From assembly GCA_001443545.1 (NCBI GenBank), contig LMAD01000008.1, positions 9,984-73,983 of the forward strand: 64,000 bases of DNA, written 5' to 3'. Shown in pieces: positions 8,009 to 16,536 of this stretch. The DNA comes from Acidimicrobiaceae bacterium RAAP-2 (GTDB lineage Bacteria > Actinomycetota > Acidimicrobiia > Acidimicrobiales > RAAP-2). Each line of letters starts with the position of its first letter. Position 1 is the stretch's first letter. The notes beneath the pieces are model-generated. The model had not been told where the DNA came from. It ran no database searches and worked only from the letters and a program-made list of their open reading frames with translations. Both the position numbers and the translations under genes were made by a program.

Positions 8009-9293
8009 CGACGGGTCCTTTTTCGAAGAGCCGACGGGCGAGATGCCGGCGGTGAGTTCAACCGACCCCCGCGTCACGTTCACGGGAGTCGAGCGAGCCG
8101 CCGACACCGACGACGCCTTCGAGGACGAACCTTCGATGCTTCCGCACTGGACGGAGGCGCCGACCGGCCAGGTCCCCATCGTCGTCGCGCGCGACGCCGC
8201 GACCCAAGATGATCCGTGGTCGGCGATACCGGCGCCGGCGTGGCGCGAGGGCGAAGCGGATTGGGTCGCGCACGAGGATCAGTTCGACGCCTCCTTCTTG
8301 GCGGGAGAGGTCCGCGAGGACGACACCCGGCCCTGGGAGTTCGCCGTCACCCCCGAACCCGTCGTCGAAGAGGCGATCCTCGACGAGACGCCGCGGCCCG
8401 AGCCGGTCCGTCGTACGCGCACGAGGCGACCGGCGACCCACCATCCGCTAGCCGGTCGGGCGGTCCGCCAGGGTTCGACGCGCAGCGTCTCACTCGCGAC
8501 CTTCACCGGTGTGGTGTTGGCGCTACTGGTCTCGGTGATCTTCCTCGCTGGTTCGATTCCCGTCTCGGTCCTCGTCCTGGCCGCGCTCGGTCTGGCCAGC
8601 GCGGAGGCCTACGCCGGATTCCGGCGAGCCGGAGCGCACCCGGCGTCGGTACTAGGAATCGTGGCCGTCTTGACGCTCGGGATTGCGGCGTACAACAAGG
8701 GCTTGCCGGCGATCGGGGCCGTGACGGTCCTGATGGTCGTGTTCGGGTTCGTGTGGTATCTCAGCGCGAAGCAGTCGATCGACACCCTCGATGGGCTGGG
8801 CGCAACCATCTTCGTCTACGCGTGGATTGGTGTCCTGGGCTCGTTCGCGTTTTTGCTCATCGCGCCGATGTACTCGACCAGTCGTCATGGATTGGCCTAC
8901 CTCTTCGGGGCGGTAGTACTGACCGTGGCGAACGATTCGGGCGCGCTCTTCATCGGCCGGTGGTTGGGTCGACGTCCGCTCAATCGGGAACTGTCACCTA
9001 ACAAGACCGTTGAAGGGTTCATCGGTGGGACCTTGATCACGATTGTCGTGGGGGCGGCGTTGCTGCCCCGGATCAGTCCGTGGACGACCACAGCGGCCCT
9101 CGAGGTTGCCGTGGCCTTGTCCATCGTCGTCCCCCTCGGTGACCTTTTCGAGTCGATGGTGAAACGAACTCTCGGCGTGAAGGACCTTGGTCGACTGTTG
9201 CCGGGACACGGTGGCATGCTGGACCGCATCGACGGGCTGCTCTTCGCGTTGCCGACCGTCTTCTACTTCGTACACATCCTCAAGCTGGGCTAG
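7998..9293 (+). CDS. cdsA: phosphatidate cytidylyltransferase CdsA with long disordered N-terminus
   Basis: Integral membrane enzyme making CDP-diacylglycerol from phosphatidate and CTP for phospholipid synthesis. Residues 1 to about 160 form an acidic, Pro/Asp/Glu-rich cytosolic extension without predicted membrane segments; about eight transmembrane helices follow. The C-terminal CDP-alcohol signature is intact: NDSGALFIGRWLGRR, SPNKTVEGFIGG and the closing GDLFESMVKR...GHGGMLDRIDG. At 431 residues it is about 150 longer than E. coli CdsA because of the extension. TTG 7998 overlaps frr. The rpsB-tsf-pyrH-frr-cdsA-dxr-rseP order is well conserved. Confidence 0.93.
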   Translation: MKSDDGSFFEEPTGEMPAVSSTDPRVTFTGVERAADTDDAFEDEPSMLPHWTEAPTGQVPIVVARDAATQDDPWSAIPAPAWREGEADWVAHEDQFDASFLAGEVREDDTRPWEFAVTPEPVVEEAILDETPRPEPVRRTRTRRPATHHPLAGRAVRQGSTRSVSLATFTGVVLALLVSVIFLAGSIPVSVLVLAALGLASAEAYAGFRRAGAHPASVLGIVAVLTLGIAAYNKGLPAIGAVTVLMVVFGFVWYLSAKQSIDTLDGLGATIFVYAWIGVLGSFAFLLIAPMYSTSRHGLAYLFGAVVLTVANDSGALFIGRWLGRRPLNRELSPNKTVEGFIGGTLITIVVGAALLPRISPWTTTAALEVAVALSIVVPLGDLFESMVKRTLGVKDLGRLLPGHGGMLDRIDGLLFALPTVFYFVHILKLG

Positions 9294-9297
9294 GGCG

Positions 9298-10467
9298 GTG
9301 ACCACGCGTCGCCGAGTGGCGGTCCTGGGCGCGACCGGTTCCATCGGACGCCAGACATTGGACGTCTTGCGACTCGAACCGGATTCGTTCGAACTCGTGT
9401 CGATCGCCGGCGGGACGAGGCTCGCCGAACTCGCCCAAGTCGCCGAGGAGTTCCACGTTCGACGCGTCGGCGTGTCGCGGCCCGAGGACTACATTGCCGC
9501 TCGCGAAATCCTCGGGGACGGGGTCGAGGTCGTGGTGGGCGGGGACGGGCTCGCGGAGCTCGCGACGGACGCCGACGTGGTGGTCAACGCGGTGGTCGGG
9601 TTCGCGGGACTGCCGGTGACGATCAATGCGCTCGCGGCCGGTCGCACGCTCGCGTTGGCCAACAAGGAATCCTTCATCGCCGCCGCCCCGTTGGTCGAGC
9701 GTGTTCGCGACACCCCGGGGGCTTCAGTGCTCCCAATTGATTCCGAGCACTGCGCGATCTACCAGTGTCTCGCTGATTCGAACACCGGTCCCGGTCACCC
9801 CGACGTGCGCCGGCTCCTGCTCACCGCGTCGGGTGGTCCCTTTCGAGGGTGGTCGCGCGAGCGCCTCGAATCGGTGACCCGTCACGAGGCGTTGAAACAT
9901 CCAACCTGGTCGATGGGGCCAAAGATCACCATCGACTCGTCAACACTGATGAACAAGGGCCTCGAGGTGCTCGAGGCATCCGCGCTCTTCGGCGTCGACG
10001 TCGAGCGCATCGACGTCGTGGTACACCCTCAATCGATCGTGCACTCGATGGTGGAGTACGTGGACGGATCGGTCATCGCGCAGTTGTCACAGCCAGACAT
10101 GCGCCTCCCCATTGCGTTTTGCCTGGGTCGCCCGATCCGGTTCGATCACGCGTGGGGGGCGTTGGACTTCACCCAGGCGCAGTCGCTGACGTTTGAACCG
10201 CCCGACGTGGACGCATTCCCCGCTCTTCCCTTGGCCTACGCCGCCGCCCGACGGGCGGGTGCGGCACCGGCCTGGCTTTCGGCAGCCAACGAGGTCGCGG
10301 TCGCGGCCTTCCTGCACGACGAGATCGCCTGGACCGATATTGTGCCGATCGTGTCGGCCGTGATGGATCAGTTTGATGACGCCCCGCTTCGCTCCGTCGA
10401 GGACCTCGTCGCTCACGACGCGCAGGCCCGGCGACGTGCCACGACCGTGATTGCGGGTGGCCGGTGA
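9298..10467 (+). CDS. dxr: 1-deoxy-D-xylulose 5-phosphate reductoisomerase
   Basis: NADPH-dependent conversion of DXP to MEP, the committed step of the non-mevalonate isoprenoid route. GTG 9298, four bases after the cdsA stop, starts directly at the Rossmann segment VAVLGATGSIGRQTLD. Other family motifs are ALANKESFIAA, PIDSEHCAIYQ with metal-binding Asp and Glu, TASGGPF, HPTWSMGPKITIDSSTLMNKGLE and VHPQSIVHSMVEY. 389 residues is normal. The frame is open further upstream within cdsA, but that part is shadow. Its stop overlaps the rseP GTG (GTGA). Confidence 0.96.
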   Translation: MTTRRRVAVLGATGSIGRQTLDVLRLEPDSFELVSIAGGTRLAELAQVAEEFHVRRVGVSRPEDYIAAREILGDGVEVVVGGDGLAELATDADVVVNAVVGFAGLPVTINALAAGRTLALANKESFIAAAPLVERVRDTPGASVLPIDSEHCAIYQCLADSNTGPGHPDVRRLLLTASGGPFRGWSRERLESVTRHEALKHPTWSMGPKITIDSSTLMNKGLEVLEASALFGVDVERIDVVVHPQSIVHSMVEYVDGSVIAQLSQPDMRLPIAFCLGRPIRFDHAWGALDFTQAQSLTFEPPDVDAFPALPLAYAAARRAGAAPAWLSAANEVAVAAFLHDEIAWTDIVPIVSAVMDQFDDAPLRSVEDLVAHDAQARRRATTVIAGGR

Positions 10468-11714
10468 ACGCCGCGCGATGGTCCCTGGTTCGATTCGTCA
10501 CCGGCGTGGTGATCGCCGTGTTCCTGTTGGATGTCTGGGCGGGATGGGCGCTGCCCGTCGTCATTCTCGCCATCTTGGTCATGGTCATGGGGCACGAATT
10601 CGGCCACTTCATTACCGCCAAGCGCGCGGGACTTCTGGTCACGGACTTTTTCGTTGGTTTCGGGCCCGTGGTGTGGGCGACGAAGGTTGGTGAGACCCGT
10701 TACGGCGTGCGGCTCCTGCCGCTCGGTGGATACGTCAAGGTACCGGGCATGACCTGGAGCGACGCCATTGCGCCCGAGTTGGAAGGTCGAACCTACCGCG
10801 CGGCGTCGTACCCACGCAAGGTGCTCTTTGCTTCCGCCGGCTCCTTGATGCACCTCGTCATGGCGCTGGCGCTGGCGTGGGCGTCGCTCACCTTCGTCGG
10901 CTTGCCGTCGGCGAGCCATATCGGCATCGGGAGCTTCACCCACTGGGACGGGTACCGTGAAAACGCCGCGCAGGTCGCCGGGATCCGACTGGGTGACCAG
11001 ATCGTGTCGATTGACGGAGTCGCGGTGACCAACGCGACCAAACTCGTGAACCTCGTGCACGACCACACTGGAAAACGCCTCGTTATCGTGGTGAGACGGA
11101 ATGGTGTCGAACGCACCCTGTACGCCACACCCGTCGATGGGCGACGCCTGCGAGTGGCCGGTCAGCCCGTGGCGACCGGCGCCACGCCAGTCGGCTATCT
11201 CGGCATCGGTCTTAAGGACCTCATCGTGCACGAGTCCTGGCTCGGCGCGATCCCGGCGTCGGTCAGCAAGGTCGTCTCTACGGTGGGCGTCGCGGCCAAG
11301 GGCATCGTTCACGTGTTCTCGCCGGGGGAGTTCTCGAGTCTCTTCCATCAGGTGACCAATCCCGCCGCCGCGTCGAATCCGACCGCGCAGTTGAACCGCC
11401 CGGAGTCGATCGTCGGCGTGGTTCGCATCGCGGTGCAGAGCACCCAGCTCGGCGCCGGCGTGCTGCTCGAGATCCTGATGATTGTGAACATCTTCGTCGG
11501 ATTGCTCAATATGGTGCCGATGTTGCCCCTCGACGGCGGATACGTCCTGGTCGCCACCTACGAGCGACTCCGTAGTCGCCGGGGTCGGCCGTATCACGCC
11601 GACATCCAGCGGCTAACCCCGATCGTCTACGCGTTCGCTACGGTCCTACTCGTGCTGTTCGCGTTCACCCTCTACCTCGATATCGCCCACCCGATCGTGA
11701 ACCCATTCCAGTAG
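10464..11714 (+). CDS. rseP: RseP-like site-2 protease (M50 zinc metalloprotease)
   Basis: Intramembrane zinc metalloprotease of about 416 residues that cleaves membrane-bound regulators such as anti-sigma factors. The HEFGHF motif (His44, Glu45, His48) lies in a transmembrane segment near the N-terminus, a single PDZ domain follows (about 165-235, with GIRLGDQIVSIDGVAV), and the third zinc ligand is in NMVPMLPLDGGYV (about 350-362). Four membrane segments are visible. GTG 10464 overlaps the dxr stop by 4 bases. Target substrates cannot be told from this window. Confidence 0.93.
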   Translation: MNAARWSLVRFVTGVVIAVFLLDVWAGWALPVVILAILVMVMGHEFGHFITAKRAGLLVTDFFVGFGPVVWATKVGETRYGVRLLPLGGYVKVPGMTWSDAIAPELEGRTYRAASYPRKVLFASAGSLMHLVMALALAWASLTFVGLPSASHIGIGSFTHWDGYRENAAQVAGIRLGDQIVSIDGVAVTNATKLVNLVHDHTGKRLVIVVRRNGVERTLYATPVDGRRLRVAGQPVATGATPVGYLGIGLKDLIVHESWLGAIPASVSKVVSTVGVAAKGIVHVFSPGEFSSLFHQVTNPAAASNPTAQLNRPESIVGVVRIAVQSTQLGAGVLLEILMIVNIFVGLLNMVPMLPLDGGYVLVATYERLRSRRGRPYHADIQRLTPIVYAFATVLLVLFAFTLYLDIAHPIVNPFQ

Positions 11715-11751
11715 TGGGTCGGTGCGCTGTCCGGCACGGCAGAATGGTGTC

Positions 11752-12978
11752 ATGGACGTAACCGCAAGCCCGCTCACGCCACGTCGCGCAACTCGCCAAA
11801 TCGCCGTTGGGTCGGTCAAGGTCGGTGGCGACGCTCCGATATCCGTCCAGTCCATGACCACGACCAAGACCGCTGACGTCGAGGGCACGTTGCAGCAGAT
11901 TTACGCGCTGGCCGCGGCCGGTGCGGACATCGTGCGCTGTACCTGCAACGAACGGGCCGCCGCCGAAGGGCTCGCCCAGATCGTGCCACGATCGCCGGTG
12001 CCGATCGTGGCCGACATCCACTTCCACGTCGAGATGGCCCTCGCCGCCCTCGACGCGGGCGTCCACGGGTTACGCCTCAACCCGGGAAACCTTCGTAAAC
12101 CCGAGGAGATCAGGCTGGTGGCGAGCGAGGCGCGCGACCGCGGCGTGCCGATCCGCATCGGGGTCAACGCCGGGAGCCTGCACCCCGATATCTACGAGCG
12201 CTTCGGTGGTGCAACGCCCGAGGCCCTGGTCGAATCGGCACGCCTGGAGCTGGCCTACTTCGACGAAGTGGGGTTCTCCGACGTCAAGATTTCGGTCAAG
12301 GCGTCGTCGGTGGCGACCATGATTGCGGCCTACCGACTGGCCTCGGAGACCTTCGACTACCCACTGCACCTCGGCGTCACCGAGGCTGGTCCGCTGCCCG
12401 GTGGGCTGATCAAGGGGACGGCCGGCATCGCCACGTTGCTCGCTGAGGGCATCGGCGACACCCTGCGCTATTCGTTGACCGCGGATCCGGTCGAGGAGGC
12501 GCGCGCCGGTCGTCAACTCCTGGAGTCCTTAGGACTGCGCGAGCGCAAGGGGCTCGACCTCATCGCGTGTCCGAGTTGTGGTCGAGCCGAAGTCGACGTG
12601 ATTCGGGTGGCCAACGAGGCCCAGGCGGCACTGAGCGCCCTCGAGCTGCCCATCCAGGTCGCGGTGATGGGTTGCGTGGTCAACGGTCCCGGCGAAGCCC
12701 GTCACGCCGATCTCGGTATCGCGGCCGGCAAGCATCGGGGACATTTGTTCATCCAGGGACAGATCGTGCGCGTGGTTCCCGAGGCTGACATGGTCGCGGC
12801 GTTGGTCGACGAGGCGAAGAAGATCGCGGCCGAGGGCGTCGCCGCCCGTCTCGCCGCGCGCGATGTTTCGGCCGAGGCGGAAGCCGCGGCGGACCGTGCC
12901 CTGCTGTTGGGCGACCGCGGCCCCGACGTGAACCATTCGGGTGAGCGAATTGATCGGATCCGACGTCGCGGCGACTAG
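11752..12978 (+). CDS. ispG: 4-hydroxy-3-methylbut-2-enyl diphosphate synthase (flavodoxin)
   Basis: Iron-sulfur enzyme converting MEcPP to HMBPP, the penultimate step of the MEP route, here close to dxr. The 408-residue protein has the TIM-barrel N-terminus (ISVQSMTTTKTADV) and 4Fe-4S ligands in CPSCGR and MGCVVNGPGEA. ATG 11752 is chosen over an upstream in-frame codon at 11722 because it starts at the family N-terminus and has an AGAAT -10-like element 6 bases upstream. A C-terminal Ala/Glu-rich tail of about 40 residues is extra. Confidence 0.95.
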   Translation: MDVTASPLTPRRATRQIAVGSVKVGGDAPISVQSMTTTKTADVEGTLQQIYALAAAGADIVRCTCNERAAAEGLAQIVPRSPVPIVADIHFHVEMALAALDAGVHGLRLNPGNLRKPEEIRLVASEARDRGVPIRIGVNAGSLHPDIYERFGGATPEALVESARLELAYFDEVGFSDVKISVKASSVATMIAAYRLASETFDYPLHLGVTEAGPLPGGLIKGTAGIATLLAEGIGDTLRYSLTADPVEEARAGRQLLESLGLRERKGLDLIACPSCGRAEVDVIRVANEAQAALSALELPIQVAVMGCVVNGPGEARHADLGIAAGKHRGHLFIQGQIVRVVPEADMVAALVDEAKKIAAEGVAARLAARDVSAEAEAAADRALLLGDRGPDVNHSGERIDRIRRRGD

Positions 12979-13023
12979 CGGCGTTCCTTGGCTAGGCTTT
13001 CGCCACTCGAATGAAGGAGAATC

Positions 13024-14433
13024 GTGGCGTCACCTAGTGCCCTGACCTCGCAGTCCGACGACTTCCCTCGTTGGTATCAGGACGTCGTCGCCAAAGCTGA
13101 GATGGCCGACAACGGCCCCGTTCGCGGGACCATGGTGATTCGACCGTACGGGTACGCACTGTGGGAGCGCATCCAGGCCGAGATGGACGCCCGTATCAAG
13201 GTTGCCGGAGCGCAGAACGCCTACTTCCCGCTGTTCATCCCCCAGAGCTACTTCGCGCGTGAAGCCGAGCACGTGGAAGGGTTCAGTCCCGAACTGGCGG
13301 TGGTGACCTACGCGGGCGGCGAGGAGCTCGCCGAACCGGTCGTGGTTCGACCGACGTCGGAAACGGTCATCGGCGAGTTCATGGCCAAGTGGATTCAGAG
13401 CTACCGGGACCTGCCACTGCTGCTCAATCAATGGGCGAACGTCGTGCGCTGGGAACTGCGGCCCCGACTCTTTCTGCGCTCGTCGGAGTTTCTCTGGCAG
13501 GAGGGGCACACGGCCCACGACTCCTACGAGGATGCCGCCGCCTACGCGATGCGCATCCACCTCGAGGTGTACTACGACTTCTTGGCCAACGTGATGGCGG
13601 TGCCGGCCTACGTGGGGATTAAATCACCGCGCGAGCGTTTCGCCGGAGCAATCAACTCGTTGACCTGCGAGGGGATGATGCGAGATGGCAAGGCGCTCCA
13701 GATGTCGACGAGTCACGAACTTGGTCAGAATTTCGCGCGGGCGTTCAACATCGTCTACCAGAATGAATCCGGCCAGTCGGAACTCTGCCACACGACGTCG
13801 TGGGGCGCGTCAACTCGTCTCGTCGGGGGCTTGATCATGGCCCACGGCGACGACCGAGGACTGATCGTGCCGCCTCGGCTCGCCCCGATCCAGGCGGTGA
13901 TCATCGCGGTGCGAGACGAGCCGGAGGTCTTGGAGGCGTGCGCGTCGATTGACGCGAGATTGCGCGATGGCGGGGTTTCGACGGCGCTCGACCGAGGTCG
14001 CGGCTCGTTCGGGCGGCGGGTCACTGACTGGGAGATCAAGGGCGTGCCACTTCGGATCGAAGTCGGTCCCCGCGACCTGGCCGGCGGGGTGGTGACCATG
14101 GTTCGACGCGATGACGGATCCAAGCACGTGGTCGCGCTCGATCGACTGGCCACCACGTGCCAGGGCCTGCTCGAAGAACAGCAACGCGCGCTCTTCAACG
14201 TCGCCCTCGCCCGACGCGACGACGCCACGACCGACGTCACCTCCGTCGACGAAGCCATCGAAGCGGCCCAGACGGGATTCGCTCGAATGGCCTGGGACCA
14301 GATCGGTGAGCTGGGGGAGGCTCGACTCAATGAAGTGGCGGTGTCGGTGCGTTGCATCCAACGGGCGGATGGCACCACCCCGGTCAGCCCCGACGAACCC
14401 GACCTCGTGGCCATCGTCGCGAAGTCGTACTGA
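13024..14433 (+). CDS. proS: prolyl-tRNA synthetase, short (archaeal/eukaryotic-like) type
   Basis: Class II synthetase charging tRNA-Pro. The 469-residue protein lacks the large insertion (editing) domain of the E. coli type and matches the archaeal/eukaryotic-like ProRS: motif 2 region (RWELRPRLFLRSSEFLWQEGHTA), HELGQNFARAFNI, CHTTSWGASTRLVGGLIMAHGDD (motif 3), an anticodon-binding domain and a C-terminal domain ending in a conserved Tyr. GTG 13024 has AAGGAGAA upstream. This type occurs in several actinobacterial and other bacterial groups. It follows ispG, as often in actinobacteria. Confidence 0.95.
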   Translation: MASPSALTSQSDDFPRWYQDVVAKAEMADNGPVRGTMVIRPYGYALWERIQAEMDARIKVAGAQNAYFPLFIPQSYFAREAEHVEGFSPELAVVTYAGGEELAEPVVVRPTSETVIGEFMAKWIQSYRDLPLLLNQWANVVRWELRPRLFLRSSEFLWQEGHTAHDSYEDAAAYAMRIHLEVYYDFLANVMAVPAYVGIKSPRERFAGAINSLTCEGMMRDGKALQMSTSHELGQNFARAFNIVYQNESGQSELCHTTSWGASTRLVGGLIMAHGDDRGLIVPPRLAPIQAVIIAVRDEPEVLEACASIDARLRDGGVSTALDRGRGSFGRRVTDWEIKGVPLRIEVGPRDLAGGVVTMVRRDDGSKHVVALDRLATTCQGLLEEQQRALFNVALARRDDATTDVTSVDEAIEAAQTGFARMAWDQIGELGEARLNEVAVSVRCIQRADGTTPVSPDEPDLVAIVAKSY

Positions 14434-14489
14434 GCGGGTCATCAGCCAAAACACCCGTTCGACCATCGGTTGGTTCCGCGGCGGCGACG

Positions 14490-14519
14490 TTGCTCGGCGA
14501 CGGATGAAACTGCTACAAT
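14490..14519 (+). promoter_or_regulatory. sigma-A-type promoter of the rimP-nusA operon
   Basis: TTGCTC at 14490-14495 and TACAAT at 14514-14519 are separated by 18 bases, close to the housekeeping consensus. Transcription would start near 14526, about 95 bases before rimP, and run straight into the hairpin terminator at 14556-14583. Confidence 0.65.
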
Positions 14520-14555
14520 GGTCCGACAGTCCGCCAAGGACGTTTGGACTCGTTT

Positions 14556-14583
14556 AAGCGCGGGCCTCGGGCCCGCGCTTTTT
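14556..14583 (+). terminator. intrinsic terminator in the rimP-nusA leader (attenuator candidate)
   Basis: A perfect 11-bp stem (AAGCGCGGGCC with GGCCCGCGCTT) with a 3-base TCG loop is followed by five T residues. It lies downstream of the -10 element at 14514-14519 and upstream of rimP, so it would end transcripts after about 55 nt unless read through. Because proS ends more than 120 bases upstream, it could also serve as the proS terminator; the two roles are not exclusive. Confidence 0.75.
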
Positions 14584-14619
14584 CATTGTCCTGCCCGGCG
14601 ACATAGAGAGGAGATGGCC

Positions 14620-15111
14620 ATGGATCTGGAGACACCCGTGCGATCACTCCTTAGTCCACTCGGACTCGACCTCTACGACCTCGAACTCGTGGCCGGCGCG
14701 CTCAACGTGGTCGTTCAGCGCGAGGGCGGGGTCGACGTCGACGCGCTGACGGCCGCCAACCGGGCGATTTCCGCGTGGCTCGACGAAAAGGATCCGATCG
14801 AGGGCCACTTCACCCTGGACGTCTCGAGTCCGGGACTGGAACGCCGTTTACGCACACCCGAGCATTTCGCGAGCGCGGTTGGTGAGATCGTGACCCTTCG
14901 GGAACATCGCGACGACGCGCCGACCCGCCGACTCGAGGGGGTCGTGCTGAACAGCACGCTGACGACCGTGACGATCAGTGACGCCGAACACGGCGACGTC
15001 ACCGTCCAGTTCGACGCGATTGAACGTGCTCGAACCGTCTTTCACTGGGGTCCGGAGACGACGTCGGCGAAAAAGCCCAAGGCCTCGACGGCGAGTAAGA
15101 AAGGAAACTGA
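14620..15111 (+). CDS. rimP: ribosome maturation factor RimP
   Basis: RimP assists 30S subunit maturation. The 163-residue protein has the N-terminal alpha/beta domain (LGLDLYDLELVAGALNVVV) and the second motif HFTLDVSSPGLERRL, then an SH3-like C-terminal domain. ATG 14620 is chosen because AGAGGAG lies about 7 bases upstream; an in-frame ATG at 14614 is too close to it. The TGA stop shares its last base with the nusA ATG. rimP-nusA-ylxR-infB-rbfA-truB is a classical operon order. Confidence 0.9.
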   Translation: MDLETPVRSLLSPLGLDLYDLELVAGALNVVVQREGGVDVDALTAANRAISAWLDEKDPIEGHFTLDVSSPGLERRLRTPEHFASAVGEIVTLREHRDDAPTRRLEGVVLNSTLTTVTISDAEHGDVTVQFDAIERARTVFHWGPETTSAKKPKASTASKKGN

Positions 15112-16217
15112 TGGCGAACTTCGAATTCCTTGAGGCGCTCGGCCAGATCGCGCGCGACCAGAACATCGACGAGGGAGAGCTCTTGATCGCCCTGGCCAAC
15201 GCGCTGTTGGCGGCCTACAAGCGTCGACCCGACTCCGCCGAGGACGCGGAGGTCGAGATCAACCCGGAGACCGGTGAGATCAAGGTGTGGGGGTTGGACC
15301 TCGACGTCGAAGGCAACGTCACGCGCGAATGGGACGCGACACCCGAGGACTTCGGGCGCATCGCGGCTCAGACCGCCAAACAGGTGTTGATGCAGTTGAT
15401 TCGCGACATCCAGCGCCGCCAGATGTACGAGGAGTTCGCGAACCGCGAAGGTGACATCGTCTCGGGCACGGTACAGCAGAACGACAACCGCTACACGCTG
15501 CTCGACCTCGGTCGGGTCGAGGCCCTGCTGCCCCAGGCTGAGCAGATCGCGTTCGAGCGATACGAACACGGTGCCCGGATCAAGGTGTATATCGTCGAGG
15601 TTCGCAAGACGAACAAGGGGCCCCAGATCGTGGTCAGCCGCACGCACCCCGCCCTGGTCGCGAAGTTGTTCGAGATCGAGGTGCCCGAAATAGCGAACGG
15701 TATCGTGGAGATCAAAGCCATCGCTCGTGAGCCGGGTCACCGGAGCAAGATCGCGGTGGCCTCGAACGACGCCATGGTCGATCCGGTCGGGGCGTGCGTG
15801 GGCGCGCGCGGTTCGCGAGTTCGCAACATCACCAACGAGCTTCGCTCGGAGCGAATCGACGTGGTCCCGTTCAGCGACGACCCGGTCGAGTTCATTCAAG
15901 CGGCGCTCGCGCCGGCCCGCGTCCGTGAGGTCCGCCTCGACGAGGAACAGGGTGTGGCGACCGTGATCGTGCACGATCAGCAGCTGTCGCTAGCGATTGG
16001 CAAGGAGGGTCAGAACGCCCGGCTCGCCGCTCGCTTGACTGGATGGCGCATCGACATCCGCTCCGAGAACGAAGGCGTCGAGGAGGAAGTGGTCGACGAG
16101 GTCTGGACGGAGGATGACGTCGTGGTCGACGAAGTCGTCCACGTGGTGACCGTGGCCGATGGTCACCCCGCGAACGTCGACGACGACGCGGCAATGGTGC
16201 AGGAGGGCGAGGCATAG
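15111..16217 (+). CDS. nusA: transcription termination/antitermination factor NusA
   Basis: RNA polymerase-binding factor, 368 residues. Domains in order: N-terminal RNAP-binding domain (1 to about 115), S1 domain (about 120-190, with GDIVSGTVQQNDNRYTLLDLG), and two KH domains including GACVGARGSRVRNITNEL and the GKEGQNARLAARLTGW loop, ending near 315. The tail is short and acidic (Glu/Asp/Val-rich), without the E. coli AR repeats. NusA often autoregulates its operon through a leader; a leader terminator is present upstream of rimP. Confidence 0.95.
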   Translation: MANFEFLEALGQIARDQNIDEGELLIALANALLAAYKRRPDSAEDAEVEINPETGEIKVWGLDLDVEGNVTREWDATPEDFGRIAAQTAKQVLMQLIRDIQRRQMYEEFANREGDIVSGTVQQNDNRYTLLDLGRVEALLPQAEQIAFERYEHGARIKVYIVEVRKTNKGPQIVVSRTHPALVAKLFEIEVPEIANGIVEIKAIAREPGHRSKIAVASNDAMVDPVGACVGARGSRVRNITNELRSERIDVVPFSDDPVEFIQAALAPARVREVRLDEEQGVATVIVHDQQLSLAIGKEGQNARLAARLTGWRIDIRSENEGVEEEVVDEVWTEDDVVVDEVVHVVTVADGHPANVDDDAAMVQEGEA

Positions 16218-16471
16218 CCCCCTATCGAACGTGCGTGGCGTGCCGCGCACGGCGTCCGGACGCAGAACTGTACCGGGCTGGACGTCGTGAGGACGGGTCG
16301 TGGTACCTCGGCCGGGGGACCGGGCGAGGGGCGTGGTGGTGTCGGGACCGAGATTGTGGGTCGCGAATGCGGGTGGGTGCGTTGTCGCGGGCGCTGCGGA
16401 CGAGTTTGTCCGCAGCGGACCTGGAGGACCTGGTCGCGCTCGTTGGTTCGGTGACGGGCTCGGACCACTGA
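16214..16471 (+). CDS. YlxR-family (DUF448) RNA-binding protein
   Basis: YlxR proteins are small nucleic-acid-binding proteins found between nusA and infB; in Firmicutes one interacts with RNase P. The conserved opening YRTCVACRARRPDAELYR and the later GRGTGRGAWWC segment are clear. The only ordinary start, GTG 16235, would remove the first conserved Arg and Cys. No ATG, GTG or TTG exists in this frame between the upstream stop at 16115 and 16235. The AUA at 16214, overlapping the nusA TAG as ATAG, would retain the whole domain and is used here as a tentative start. Confidence 0.7.
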   Translation: MAPYRTCVACRARRPDAELYRAGRREDGSWYLGRGTGRGAWWCRDRDCGSRMRVGALSRALRTSLSAADLEDLVALVGSVTGSDH

Positions 16472-16536
16472 TGGTTGTGAAAGAATATGTGACTGTGTGT
16501 GCGCGCGTCGCTCACACTCCGATGTAAGGGAACGTT

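Noticed and set aside
10413..11597. 394-codon antisense open frame opposite rseP
   Set aside because: The composition (His/Asp/Arg-rich, no hydrophobic core) is that of a frame shadow.
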